DNA of 64,000 nt. It comes from Tubulanus polymorphus (Eukaryota; Nemertea; Palaeonemertea; Tubulaniformes; Tubulanidae). The translations under genes and the position numbers were made by a program. The notes under the pieces are model-generated. The model was not told the origin of the DNA. It did no database searches and was given only the letters and a program-made list of their open reading frames with translations. Below are positions 1-10,653 of this stretch, piece by piece (within the stretch, counting starts at the first letter, position 1; every line of letters starts with the position of its first letter). Where the stretch lies: the NCBI RefSeq assembly GCF_964204645.1, contig NC_134031.1:17915307-17979306 (forward strand), given 5' to 3'.

Positions 1-581
1 GTTATGGTTATCAAATTATCAAAGTGAATGAAGATCACGCGGCCAGTGCGCAGTTCATCAACGGCACGTTAGTTCATCTGTCTGATCGACAAATTCCGAA
101 AAGTTTTGGCGTAAGTATCGACGTTTAATTTGAAATCGGGCCGAATTCATATCTACACCGCCAGTGTTTGATCCAGAAGGGGTGCACCCATCGTGCCACA
201 CCCCCCGTGACGATTTGATTTTTAGCAAAAACGTGCTCGGAATGCACAGGAATAAATGTAATTTTCAAAATTTAAACAAAAATTTCATCCCCGGATGTAA
301 CAAACTATCAGTTATAACTAACAGATTTTCTGGTCCCGTGAAATCGTTGTAACGAAGCTCCACGTTAATAGATAGGCAATCCCTCTTCGTTCTTCAATTT
401 GCTTTCGCAACTAAACTCGCGTAATTAATTCTTTCAGGTTTTCGAGTATTGGATTGACTTCCCGCGTGCCTCCATCGACATGGAAGAACTACTGAAGGGC
501 AACTCGACACTGCCGAGCATCGCATTACTCATCGGCAAAGTGAAAAATCCGAAGAAAATTGTTTCGACATTAGTAGATTGA
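1..581 (+). CDS. DDAH-like protein (dimethylargininase family), C-terminal two exons, partial
   Basis: Exons 1-110 (continuing from the left, codons in frame from base 3) and 438-581 join in phase 0 across a GTAAGT...TTTCAG intron and end in TGA at 579-581, giving 83 visible residues. The order of features matches the C-terminus of dimethylarginine dimethylaminohydrolases: a Y-x4-I-x-V-x-E-D-x-A-A strand, an NGTLVH segment, a VFEYW helix, an M-E-E-L helix and a final hydrophobic LLIGK strand. DDAH hydrolyses asymmetric methylarginines in the cytosol and so relieves inhibition of nitric-oxide synthase. In known DDAH the loop before the last strand carries the catalytic cysteine in an LTCCSVLI motif. 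Here the aligned segment reads LPSIALLI, with no cysteine, so the protein may be inactive, or it may be another pentein-fold relative. Family assignment is by eye and moderately sure. Confidence 0.6.
286..366. mobile_element. Right half of a pogo/Tc1-like MITE in the DDAH intron
   Basis: The block around ACAGATTTTCTGGTCCCGTG (331-350) and the terminal CGAAGCTCCACGTTA closely matches the right half of the complete element at 34680-34839. The left terminus is not recognisable here, so this is a decayed or truncated copy. Confidence 0.45.
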
Positions 582-2884
582 TCACAATTAAACTCGCTTG
601 CAATATTGTATCGTATAAAGATATATATATCTATATAGATGTGGTATTATTCAAGCTTTCTGCGGATCTGTGTTTTCAAACATCCTGAACTTTTCTCGAG
701 ATTTCTTTTTATGGGTGTCGTCGTTATCGTCGTTTTGGCAGCAAATTTTCAATGAAAAACGGATGTTTGAATGCATGTCGATGTTTGAATTTTAGTTGGA
801 AAGCTTCGAATCGGGGGGGTCATCTTTAGATAGAAATGAAAGTCGTGCGAGTATCGCCGTTGAACTTACCGAGAAACGTAGAAACTCTTAAAAAATAATA
901 TTTGGAAGATATTTGAGAAACGGTATTTTGTTTGTTATAGAAAATTTCTCAACGAGCGATCGCGATTTTGATAAATCGAATTTGTAGAAATGAGAACCGA
1001 GACTATTTTTCAGTTCCTTCGTTGAAATAAGCGGAGGGAAAATCGTAAACTGCTGCATTTAACATCATGTCAGGAGAGAAGGAAGTTAAAGTTATTGTAA
1101 AATAGGGTTTTTCTAAAGTCCTGGAAGGGTGTCTGATTAAAGATGAATATTAAAGATCAACTCGTAACATCAGAGAACAACGGAATGTTAGTCGTTATTG
1201 CGGCGCAAATCGCCATAATTCTCAGAAAATCTTCATAATTCATAGTTGCCTAAAAATGATTTTTACAGCACTCACTTTCATTTTGAATTACGTTAGCTTT
1301 CATCAGTTTTGATTAAAGTCGACTTTGCACGTCGTTTACTGACTTACGACCTATTCATAGTTCGAAGATTTGCTTCCATAGCTTTCCGAGATTCTCAGTG
1401 AATTATTCACGCACTCTTCCAGGCTGATTAATGACACGTTGATAATAATATAAACACCTAGTGAAAGATTTGTGATAAAATCTTACGGTTGTAGATATAT
1501 TAAGATATTTTTATATATATATGTGAATTTGTGTAATTGTTTTTGTACTCGGAGAGCTACCATAAAAATGGATTGATTTTTTTTCAGTCATCAGACATTA
1601 TCTGGTTTGTTTTACGTCATCGTTCAGTACTGCCAATTTCCTTTCGAAAATACAGTCAAGGTTCGGTATGACGCCACCGTTTTTAATGCAGCTGCTCTCG
1701 TTAATGCTGAGATTTTTCAGAGGACAGATTTGCTCAATCTAATCTCAAACACAATGAAAATACCATTCGTTATAAGTCGATAATTTTCAGCGGTTCCAAC
1801 TGTGGCGTTAAAAAGGACTGTAACTGCATCCTTAAAAATACTTTGTTTGTCATGAGTGAAAATTCTAGTTCACATCGCAACTCTTAATTTGGTGGCGCTG
1901 TTTTCGGCCAATTTCTCATGAATCGCCTCCATATTGTTTAAAAATCGTAATTGATATTTAGATGCAATTCTATGTTGAAGGGTTCTCATGGATCTTGTCA
2001 CTCAGTCTTATTAATATCAGCTGACACGTGTTAACCAATTCTCGAATATGTTGGGAGATTTTAAATTCAACATAGTTGTTTTTGGAAACGGCAACGAAAT
2101 CATCGGTGAATCTACTCTTTTAGCAAAGCATACGTTTTGATCATTTTTTCAACCATGGATAGCGACATTATACCGCAGTCAAGAAATGTGCCATAGTTTT
2201 AATCAATAATTATAAAACGTCTGAATGTTGCATGCTCGCACTTCGGTGGTTTCCATCAGTATCTTTTCGCTATTTCATATCCATCACTTAGCGTTTCGAT
2301 CTGGACCGCGATTGATTAATCGCATAGAATGATCATTCAGCTATGACTATTCTCTAAATCCGTGTTGTTCGTTTCCATGAACGTATTTCCAGTTTATCTC
2401 GGAAGAAATCAATCATGAAAGATAATGAAAATTTTTTTTTTAAGACGTTATAAAACATTGATATTATTATTATTAATATATATATATTATCTATGGATGC
2501 AGAATTATCGATGTAGTTGTTATAAAATGCTGCGATATCAGTCGGGAAAGATCAGGGATAGAGACGAACGGAAATTTCGAGTTCTACTGCTACCATTGTA
2601 CTGCCAGAAAAAAAAAAACGATGATGAATTTTATGTCGTTAAGAACCGCGTTAGATGTTTTCAAACGGATGAACGCCTATGTAGGCACTACATGCGTATA
2701 TTTGGTCGTAGGCTGAAATATTTATGGTGCTATTAGAGATAGGAATGCTAACTAACTAACGTATAATCGGTGTCGGGATGAAGTTTATAGTTTGTAAATA
2801 GCTTGCTTTGCTTAAAAAATGTTTCATTAGACGGTCACTGTAGTTTCCCCGAATGGACGTGGCATCAGTCACATCGTATAAAAA
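582..2884. other. Intergenic region, no gene recognised
   Basis: AT-rich sequence downstream of the DDAH-like gene, which presumably includes its 3' UTR. The only longer open frame (2425-2736) is lysine/leucine/isoleucine-rich, contains poly-T and ATT runs, has no splice context and resembles no family I know. No repeat with clear ends was seen. Confidence 0.5.
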
Positions 2885-3188
2885 CAAGGTCCCTACGACT
2901 CCTTGATCAAAACTTCTTCTAAAATGAAAATACTTTTGAGGTTGCTTGAAACTCCTTTATTTTGAGCAAAATGCCAGAAACTCCATTTAAAACTCCTTCA
3001 ATTTGCAGAAATAGGTATTTTTCAATGTTTGTAGTTGTACTGTAAACTTGAATCGGTACTACCAGCTTACCTAAATGAACATTACCGGTTTTGAAGGAGT
3101 CTACAGTAATTGGGATATGAAAGTGATGCAAACGCTTCCTTAAAATTTCCTCCTTATATCCTTGGAATGACCGATCTGTAGGGACCCT
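2885..3188. mobile_element. MITE family A, copy 1
   Basis: A 300-bp element bounded by inverted ends AAGGTCCCTAC and GTAGGGACCCTG. Internally it carries AACTCCTT-type motifs and a TCTACAGTAATTGGGATATG block shared with copies at 26096-26530 and 36189-36441, and in part with those at about 14297-14586 and 18907-18990. It has no coding capacity. Confidence 0.7.
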
Positions 3189-5339
3189 GTAAAAGGACTA
3201 GAATATGATGGTCCGGTTGAAGATCCAAGTCCAGTTTTAATTCGTTAGATTTACCAAAGAATGTACAAACCGACGTTCGTAACTGGCACCAGTGTGTTAA
3301 TACTCATTTACAGGGTTTTTTTTTCTTGGAAATGTAGAACAGTGTGTCTTAGCCACTTATATACTAAAAAAGATATCTCCATTGGTAAAATCTTTGGACG
3401 AAATCAACTAACTTTTTAAATACTTATCCCAATAATCAATGTAGCAATCGACACGCTTGCCTTAAATGCTTATTGTAGACTTTCAGTAGTAACGTTATTC
3501 TGTTAATAGTAATAATGAAATATAAAACCAATGTTAACCATTATTTTGTATGCGTAAAAAAATGCAAAGATATTTTAAGTTTCCATTTCGCATCGTTCAT
3601 CCACACAAACACACTGCAAGTAGCGTATTTAAATCGGTATAAACTGACAACTTTCGATAAAGACACTAAGGTGCAGTGTACGATATTGTTTATTAAAATG
3701 TTCTATTTAAACTTGATTGAGATTTCTGCTGCAGATACATTCATTCATTATCCATTCTACTGTGCATGTTATGCTAATTAAATAAAGTCTGTCTTTGTTG
3801 TCTCTCGAATAAACCATAGACTTCTAGATGACGTATATTCTGTGTGTTAGTTCGATGTTTCAGTTGTTTTAAGCCGCGGAATGGACCATATCGCTTACTC
3901 GGAGTGTATTGGCAACAGGTAGTTATGACTTGCCGCGTAAGATGTCGCTTAATCTGAAATACAAGTATCAAGTCTTTGCTCGAATCATAAGTCAGATAAA
4001 ACAAAAATCAACCCCGATATACCGCCCTCCCATATACCGCCAACCGCGAGGTTTTCTCGAAGTACATCTCTAGTAAAACACCCCGATATACCGCCATACT
4101 CTCTATACCACCAAAATCGTTCTGCACCGATGCGGGTGGTATATCGGGGGTTGACTGAATGTATCTACTTTTCAAAAGGGGCAAACGTTTTTGAGACTCT
4201 GATGATTTGACGCGTCTCTCCTGTCGCTCTATATAGTATACGGCTGCGAAATCTGGGGAAATGAACATCGTCATATTGCTATCGATCTCGATTGTTTATT
4301 GTTATCATGAAAGCCACCAAATATTCCCATAACCTGCAAGTACCTTTTCTCTTTTTTGACATGTTTGATTGTTTACTTACCAAATATCACAAAACCATTG
4401 TTTTAATGAACATTAATTAATTTCTAGATATTTCATTGTTAAAAAACCTCATATTCATTTACAACTTGACCAAACCCTTGACTGCCACAGTTGCATTTCT
4501 AGTTTACCTTCGTATTACTATACGAGAATATGTATGAATTATTTACAAAGGATCTATTGTGATTTTAGTTCGGTGAAAATCCAACAGAGGGGGTAAAGCA
4601 TCTAAATGCCCTTTAAACCCCGGAAAAAATTACAAAAAACTCCCGAAATGAAAGTAAACGTTGTCTTAAATACATTTATGAATTCAAAACATATTCAAAT
4701 TACTCCTAAGTTAGTTAATTAGGCAACGTCATTGTTTGTCAGGTCGTTATTGAACTTATTTAGAAACGACTGTGTTTTCTGGCGGAGTCTCTGGCGGAAT
4801 TCCTTCGATTCAAAGTATACGGTACGGTCGTTTCTAAATAAGGTCATTAACGTTAGACAAATATACACATCGCCTATTTAACTAATCTTTAAGCAATTTG
4901 AATATGTTTTGACCTCACAGATATCTAAGACAATGTTTATCTTTATTCTACGAGAGTACCCAGCCCTATCTTCCTTTGTTATTTCGGATTTATATAGCTC
5001 GGATAGCTAGGGCGAATCCTCCTAGGGGCTCTAAATTTGAAGAATTTTTCACATCCCAAAGGATGTCCAAATCTTGATGTCCAAAAAAGGAAAACTAGTT
5101 GCCTTGCTGCGTGAAATGCACCAATTTATTTCTTTGTTGACAAAATGAAAAAGAACGCTAAGAAGATTTGATGGAGTTGTGGAAGTCTCACACGTCCCTC
5201 TAGGATCTTCTTCATTTTGTTCTAGTCGAGTGTCGTGCATCTTATTGCTAACTTCTTTTATTCTGAGCGAGTCGTTAAAATGGAGTTCCACTGTACTAGG
5301 CACACACGTCAGTAAAAAGTCACTAAAATTATCGTGAAT
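3189..5339. other. Intergenic region with one MITE, no gene recognised
   Basis: Open frames in this stretch are short, of biased composition and without splice context. A stray element end (GGAGTTCCACTGTA near 5283-5296) resembles the right terminus of the pogo-like MITE at 34680-34839. Otherwise only the element at 4008-4154 is recognisable. Confidence 0.45.
4008..4154. mobile_element. Short MITE with TCAACCCC(C)GATATACC inverted ends (family D)
   Basis: The left end TCAACCCCGATATACCGCC and the right end GGTATATCGGGGGTTGA are inverted copies differing by one inserted C. A third GATATACCGCC block lies inside. The antisense open frame over this element is an artefact of the repeat. A weaker relative may lie at 37498-37579. 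Confidence 0.7.
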
Positions 5340-6413
5340 GTTTTAAGTAGACATTTTATTTACATAAAATACACTGATGTACAAAAAGCCAGGTAAAACA
5401 TCTTTCGGGCATTCGTTATTTTGCAGTCTCATTACAAAGTGTGACAATGGTAAAGAACAAAGAATACTATAGCATACATGTATTATATATATATACTACA
5501 AATGATCACATATTTATCAAAGATCTTAAATAACATTTCAGATCTTTCGCCGCCCACTACGATATTAATTAAAGACTGGTATATTCTCATAAACCGAGAT
5601 CTACGCAGTTGAAATTAGAGTATGACGATGCAGAAAGTCCGTGTGGACTCATCATAAAAGTGTAAGCTTACACTTCTATGGAATCATGTAACTATAAAAA
5701 CTATATTTCGCAATGATGCACTGAAACCTTTGATTACATTGTTTATTTCGCTTCTTTGATTTTGTTCGAAACCGAAAAATGCGAATTTCTAAGAAGCGTT
5801 ACCTACACGAAAATCCTAAACTTTGAACAACAACACAACTGCTTCTAAAAGCTGGTCTACATCTCATGTGAAGTTAAGTTATAAGACGCCTAAGCCATCG
5901 TAACTACTCATAACTAGTGAAATAATTTGAGTCCTTGCGGAGCCTGCAGAGCCAAGCTTCCGTGAACGTCAATGTGAGGTTTCTCTATAATAGCACCATC
6001 ATGTTCAGCTGTCTTTACCGTAACGTGGCAATGACATGAATGACTAGTCTAAACGCTGCAAAGGTGCACCTTTCACGGCGGAGGAATGACCAATTTTCCA
6101 ATACATATACTAATAGTCCTACTACCCATTGAAAGGATACACTTTTTTACGTTCCCACACCAATCAACTACAAAATACGCATTTAGAGATTCCTGGATTT
6201 AATGTACATGTAAATTCTCTGATATTTTGTATATTCTGGTAAACATGACATGCATAACCATGTAATGATAATACAGCGTCGGAAACTATAACGAAAGTAC
6301 TATAGCACAGTAGCATATAACAAGTTTCTAATCGAAATCAGTCAGGAAAAGCAGCTCGCCTTCAAATTAAACTCTCGAAAACAATAACAGCAGAATTGTT
6401 CAGTATTTCTGAT
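5340..6413 (-). other. Probable 3' UTR of the RhoGEF gene
   Basis: This is the stretch downstream of the stop codon of the minus-strand RhoGEF. An AATAAA polyadenylation hexamer on the minus strand lies at 5355-5360, which would give a 3' UTR of about 1 kb. No coding potential is evident. Confidence 0.45.
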
Positions 6414-9400
6414 TCATACGATCAAGCTACGAAGTGAGCTTTGATGTTTCAGCGACGAATTATCATTATCTCGCAGGTTATCGATTCGTTGTTGTAACAA
6501 TGTCTTCCACGTGTGTTTCTGTTCGACCGATGGAGCCTCCAGGACAATAGATTGATAGCTGATCCCCGTCAGGCGACAAATGAGCTGGAATTCGTTGACT
6601 GAAAATAACAACAGAAAGAACATTATCGAAGATGAATTAACGAAACGTTGAAGATGATTTCAGACTCAAATGGATAGCACTGGAATGCATGCAGATAGAT
6701 GGCAACGAAGTTCCAAGCCAGCGTCAGGGATATTTCTGACATTCTCAAGTATTTTAAAGAAAATAATATAGATAGCTGCCAAATGGTTTGTGATGAAGCA
6801 TCTCTTAACGTATGTAGGCCCGTAACGTGAAGGGGCGTGATTATTTTTACGGGCAGTTCGTTTTCATTAAACTGCGGACCGTTTTGAGACGTGCCAGTTA
6901 AACGGCCCCCGGGCCCAGTTCCATAGTCGAGACATAGTCCGCAAGTGGTCTTAAAACTGGTCTTTATGTTGTTGATTGGCTTTAGAACTAAGTTGGTCTA
7001 TGACTTCTCTTAGTCCAAGCCATAACTTCAAAAAATGACCTTTTTCGGATTTTGGTCGTAACCTCCTCGACCCCCGCCCCATGAGGGTCTAGTATGAAGA
7101 TGAGCAAGCTCAAAATGCAGAAAAAGGTCCCGGGATATTTTCTTTAAGAAATAGATAATTACCATTCGAACGGTCGTAATCTTGATGGACGAGATCGTGA
7201 ATGTATATAGGATCTTCTATGACTACTGTAACGTTTTCTTGCTTATCCGTAATCAGTATGATATCGGAGAATAACATTACCCACGTCTGAAACATGAATC
7301 AGTGAACATGCAGTTATGAAATTGATATTGAATACACGAGTACGCCTGTTAATGAACATTGAATGAAGTCAATTAATGACGTACATTAGTTAAATAGTAG
7401 TTAAACCATGTAGGCCTTACTACGCATGATGTGCGTTTGAATATTGCTCGGATATTTTGATTATTGAACAATCTATTTTAGAGGTATTTCCGTCGATGCA
7501 TGCCTAGCAGCCCCCACACTGATAATATACACACATCAGGTGTAATAACCGTACAGAATTTTGCTACCGATAAATCGACTGCTCGAAGAAACAAAAGATT
7601 TATTAAGTGCCAGAGACAGATTCATTCATTATACCAAGTTCTGTAGTATACGGCGTCGAAAACCACTACGAACTGAGGCTGACAAAGTGATAGAATAGCT
7701 TAGAGGAATGTAGCGTACCTGTCGTGTTTTTTGTATGGTCGTCACTTGATTGAGTTTTCCAGCGTAGATTAGATGTCTGTTCGGCACACATAGTGGAATT
7801 TCTTTTACATGCTTGGCGAAGATCGTCTTATTTCGCAGCTGAACCATTTCAGAATCGCCCGAAGAGACGGTGCTGAGCGACGACGAAGTTGTAGACCTTG
7901 AAACCATAGTCGAGTGACTCGATGGAGGACTGTACTGGATCGTATGCGGTCTGTAACTGTTTGCCGAATTACAGCAACGATGAAGTTCTGCAAGAATGAA
8001 TTTTTGAGCAAAATATAGAAACACGTGATGTTTGGACACTCGTTTTAATTTCACGCAGCATCTTTGTCCGAAGATTTCTTACCCAGAACAACCTCTTCCA
8101 AGAAAGGATAATCGTGGTGGTCGGTGGCGGTATAAACTTGAATTGACTGCAAATGTATGAGGACCTGCCAAATATGTTGATAAGGCTTGCATATGAAGTC
8201 TTCAATTCCTAAGACTATTGATGGATCTGTTTGTATGGCTTCTTCCAGGAATTTACGGAATTCTACCTTCGCCACGAGGCTGTATAGCGCGGTTTTAGCT
8301 TTGTCGAGATGAGCGCAATAGATTCCATACATTTCACACATGAGTTGAAGCTAAAAAGAATTGATACAGAAGGTGAAACGTTTTTTTGAAAAATTGATCA
8401 AAATAAACACGGTCTCATTTACCGCTGATGAATTAATGACGCATTACGTGCATTAATTCAGGCGGTATCAGGACTATTGCCCCCCCCGGACAATTGCCCC
8501 CCAAATTCATTCTTTTTAATCTTAAAGTAACACAGATATTTACTTCAAATTAATTAGACAAAGTGAACTAATTCTAGCTAATTACTCTAGGACTGCTTTA
8601 AAGTTTTTGATTGGCTAAAGTAACACTAAAACTAATTCCAATAAATTATAACAAGTTTAACTAATGCGCTAATAAGTGGAATAAGTGGACTTATTAACTT
8701 TCCTTTAATGTGGTAAGTGAAAGAATTATAATTACACAAGGACTGATTTAAAGTTTTTGATCTGCACACAACATCAGTAATTCTATATCTCATAAATCTA
8801 TATTCAATAATATACAAATGAATTTCTAAGTAAAGTATCCAGGTGGTGTTAATCCAAATCAAAAAGGATTTTATTCGGGTGGGGAGGGGGGGGCAATTGT
8901 CCAGGGACAATCGTCCGGGGGGGGGCAATTGTCCTAGAATCAATTCAGGCGCGTGTCAAAAATGGAAATACGAATTCATACGGAAAATTTCCCGCAAGCG
9001 TTCGTAGCCTGACCTTGGGGAAAATTTGTTAGAAGTGTATAAATGTTGACAGTAAGATTTACAACCGGCGTTCGGTTTATGCCCGTTTATCAATACTGCA
9101 ATAGGTATCAACAGCAATGTTGATCTCTCCCGAGTTGAAAAGTGAGATTCAACATGACAGATGGCCTGTGTACATGACATTAATGGATGTCGTTGTCGCC
9201 GCGGAAAAAAACTACCCACGGGATTTTACGTAAGATAAAGTCTCGCCGCATCCTTATACATACCTTAGCCATATAAATAAACCCGACTGCATCAATGAAA
9301 CCTTCTCCTTGACGATCTGTGTCAATATACGGCAAGCTGTTCAATTTCAGCTGTCGCACGTAGTACTCGGATATGGTGAGTAACTGCAAAAAAACAAGAA

Positions 9401-10166
9401 GAGGGGTCAAGAAAGTTAAACAACGCGCGCATATATCAAAATACAATAGATTCATAAATCGACAAAGATTGTTTGATCTTTTTAATTAATATCTCGCCGT
9501 TCGTTCACGATGAATCATGCGTCAATGAGAGATGGTTCTGGTTTCCGCCATAAAAACGTCACGTTTTATATGAAAGTCTCTTACGAACAGCAGACACGCG
9601 TTGTTAAACCCGGTTAAGACTTTCCGAACACTTGATTAAGCACCATACATATTTATGACCTAAATCCCGGTGATACTTTCGCCTTTCCCTTATACACGCA
9701 AAACCGTTATGTAAGCAAGGTACCAGCGGATAATTTATCGTTGGGATGAGATTAAGCCTAATAGCCCATTTGTGATGTCTTTTGTTCAGCGATGACATTT
9801 ATTTCAATTTCAAATGTTATTTCACATTCCGCAAGTTTAATGCATACATAGCCGACTTCGTAATGACGCGCTATGTGATACGGAGTTTGTCCTGATAAAA
9901 TGCTGAACTCAGGTGAAAATGTGTCCTCTAATTTGTCAGCTTATCTGAGATGAGAGAGATGGAATCAATTTGATGATCAATAATTTGCTCACCTTTTCAA
10001 CGTTTTGGAACAGCGACGCGTACTCGCTGCTCGAGATAATGGCGCCTTTTTTCAAAGGACGACAATATCGCTGTATGGCTATCTGCATGTTTTTAACGTA
10101 CGTTTCCTCGAAGTCTAACAGTCGGCTAATGGCTTGCTGACGGAAAACGTCACGGTCATGTAGTTC
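6414..10166 (-). CDS. Dbl-family Rho guanine-nucleotide exchange factor (DH-PH), 5' exons missing
   Basis: Six exons agree in phase: 10166-9993, 9383-9264, 8350-8083, 7987-7719, 7286-7163 and 6598-6414 (stop). They encode 379 residues. The first three exons are a DH domain: an L-x-F-E-E-T-Y-V helix with R-P-L-K, then YGIYCAHLDKA, then a CR3-like D-F-I-C-K-P-Y-Q-H-I helix followed by D-H-H-D-Y. A serine-rich linker (SSHSTMVSRSTTSSSLSTVS) leads into a PH domain: RHLIYAGKL, then WVMLFSDIILITDK, then FQLICRLTG and SIVLEAPSVEQKHTWKTLL with the invariant PH tryptophan. The protein stops 19 residues after the PH domain. Dbl proteins load Rho/Rac/Cdc42 with GTP at the cell cortex. I cannot place the subfamily; an ARHGEF- or PIX-like member is possible. 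Upstream exons should lie toward the 100-N gap but were not found. Confidence 0.85.
8465..8941. mobile_element. 477-bp MULE-like element with G/C-run inverted ends and a 10-bp target duplication
   Basis: The element lies in a RhoGEF intron. The direct repeat AATTCAGGCG flanks it at 8455-8464 and 8942-8951. The inverted ends read ATCAGGACTATTGCCCC on the left and GGGGCAATTGTCCTAGAAT on the right, and further CAATTG/C-run blocks sit inside both ends. A 10-bp target duplication with long inverted ends fits the Mutator-like group. No transposase is present. The interior carries two copies of a TTTAAAGTTTTTGAT block (about 8590 and 8749). Confidence 0.7.
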
Positions 10167-10503
10167 CTACAATGATGACAAAATTAAGGGTCATTAGTCG
10201 AATGTCATGCGTTTCGAATATCAGGGCTTGGCTTTTGTTATCCATCTTCATGACAACATCAACCCGTATCATCTAGTTTTACATTCTCAGATATCAGAAG
10301 AGTTTAATACAATCTTTCAAATTATTCTTCGAGCAATTGTTTTTCGAGGACTAAAGATGTAACGAATGAGAAGTGATTATCGACTCTTACTTGGTAAGCG
10401 ATAGAAAGTATTCTTACTTGGTAAGCGATAGAAAGCGGTGGTGTAGTTGTGCGCACTCCTTGGCCCCGTGGACGCGGATTGGCTCCGCAATTGTTGATAT
10501 TTT
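10167..10503. repeat. Gap-flanking sequence with a 27-bp tandem duplication
   Basis: TCTTACTTGGTAAGCGATAG starts at 10385 and again at 10412, a 27-bp direct duplication ending at 10435, less than 100 bases from the N gap. No exon of either neighbouring gene was found in 10167-10503. Confidence 0.55.
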
Positions 10504-10603
10504 NNNNNNNNNNNNNNNNNNNNNNNNNNNNNNNNNNNNNNNNNNNNNNNNNNNNNNNNNNNNNNNNNNNNNNNNNNNNNNNNNNNNNNNNNNNNNNNNN
10601 NNN
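10504..10603. other. Assembly gap of exactly 100 N
   Basis: Exactly 100 N, the usual placeholder for a scaffold join of unknown size. Genes on both sides run away from it and both lack their 5' exons, so the real distance is probably much larger, or the join is wrong. Confidence 0.95.
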
Positions 10604-10653
10604 GAGGGTGCACCCCTGTATCTTACCCTTGGTGATGATTTTACATTTCATAG

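Noticed and set aside
2425-2736. 103-codon open frame on the + strand
   Set aside because: It is rich in K, L, I and Y over poly-T and ATT runs, with no splice context or recognisable motif.
4008-4274. 88-codon minus-strand frame
   Set aside because: About half of it is the family D MITE; the rest has no protein-like features.
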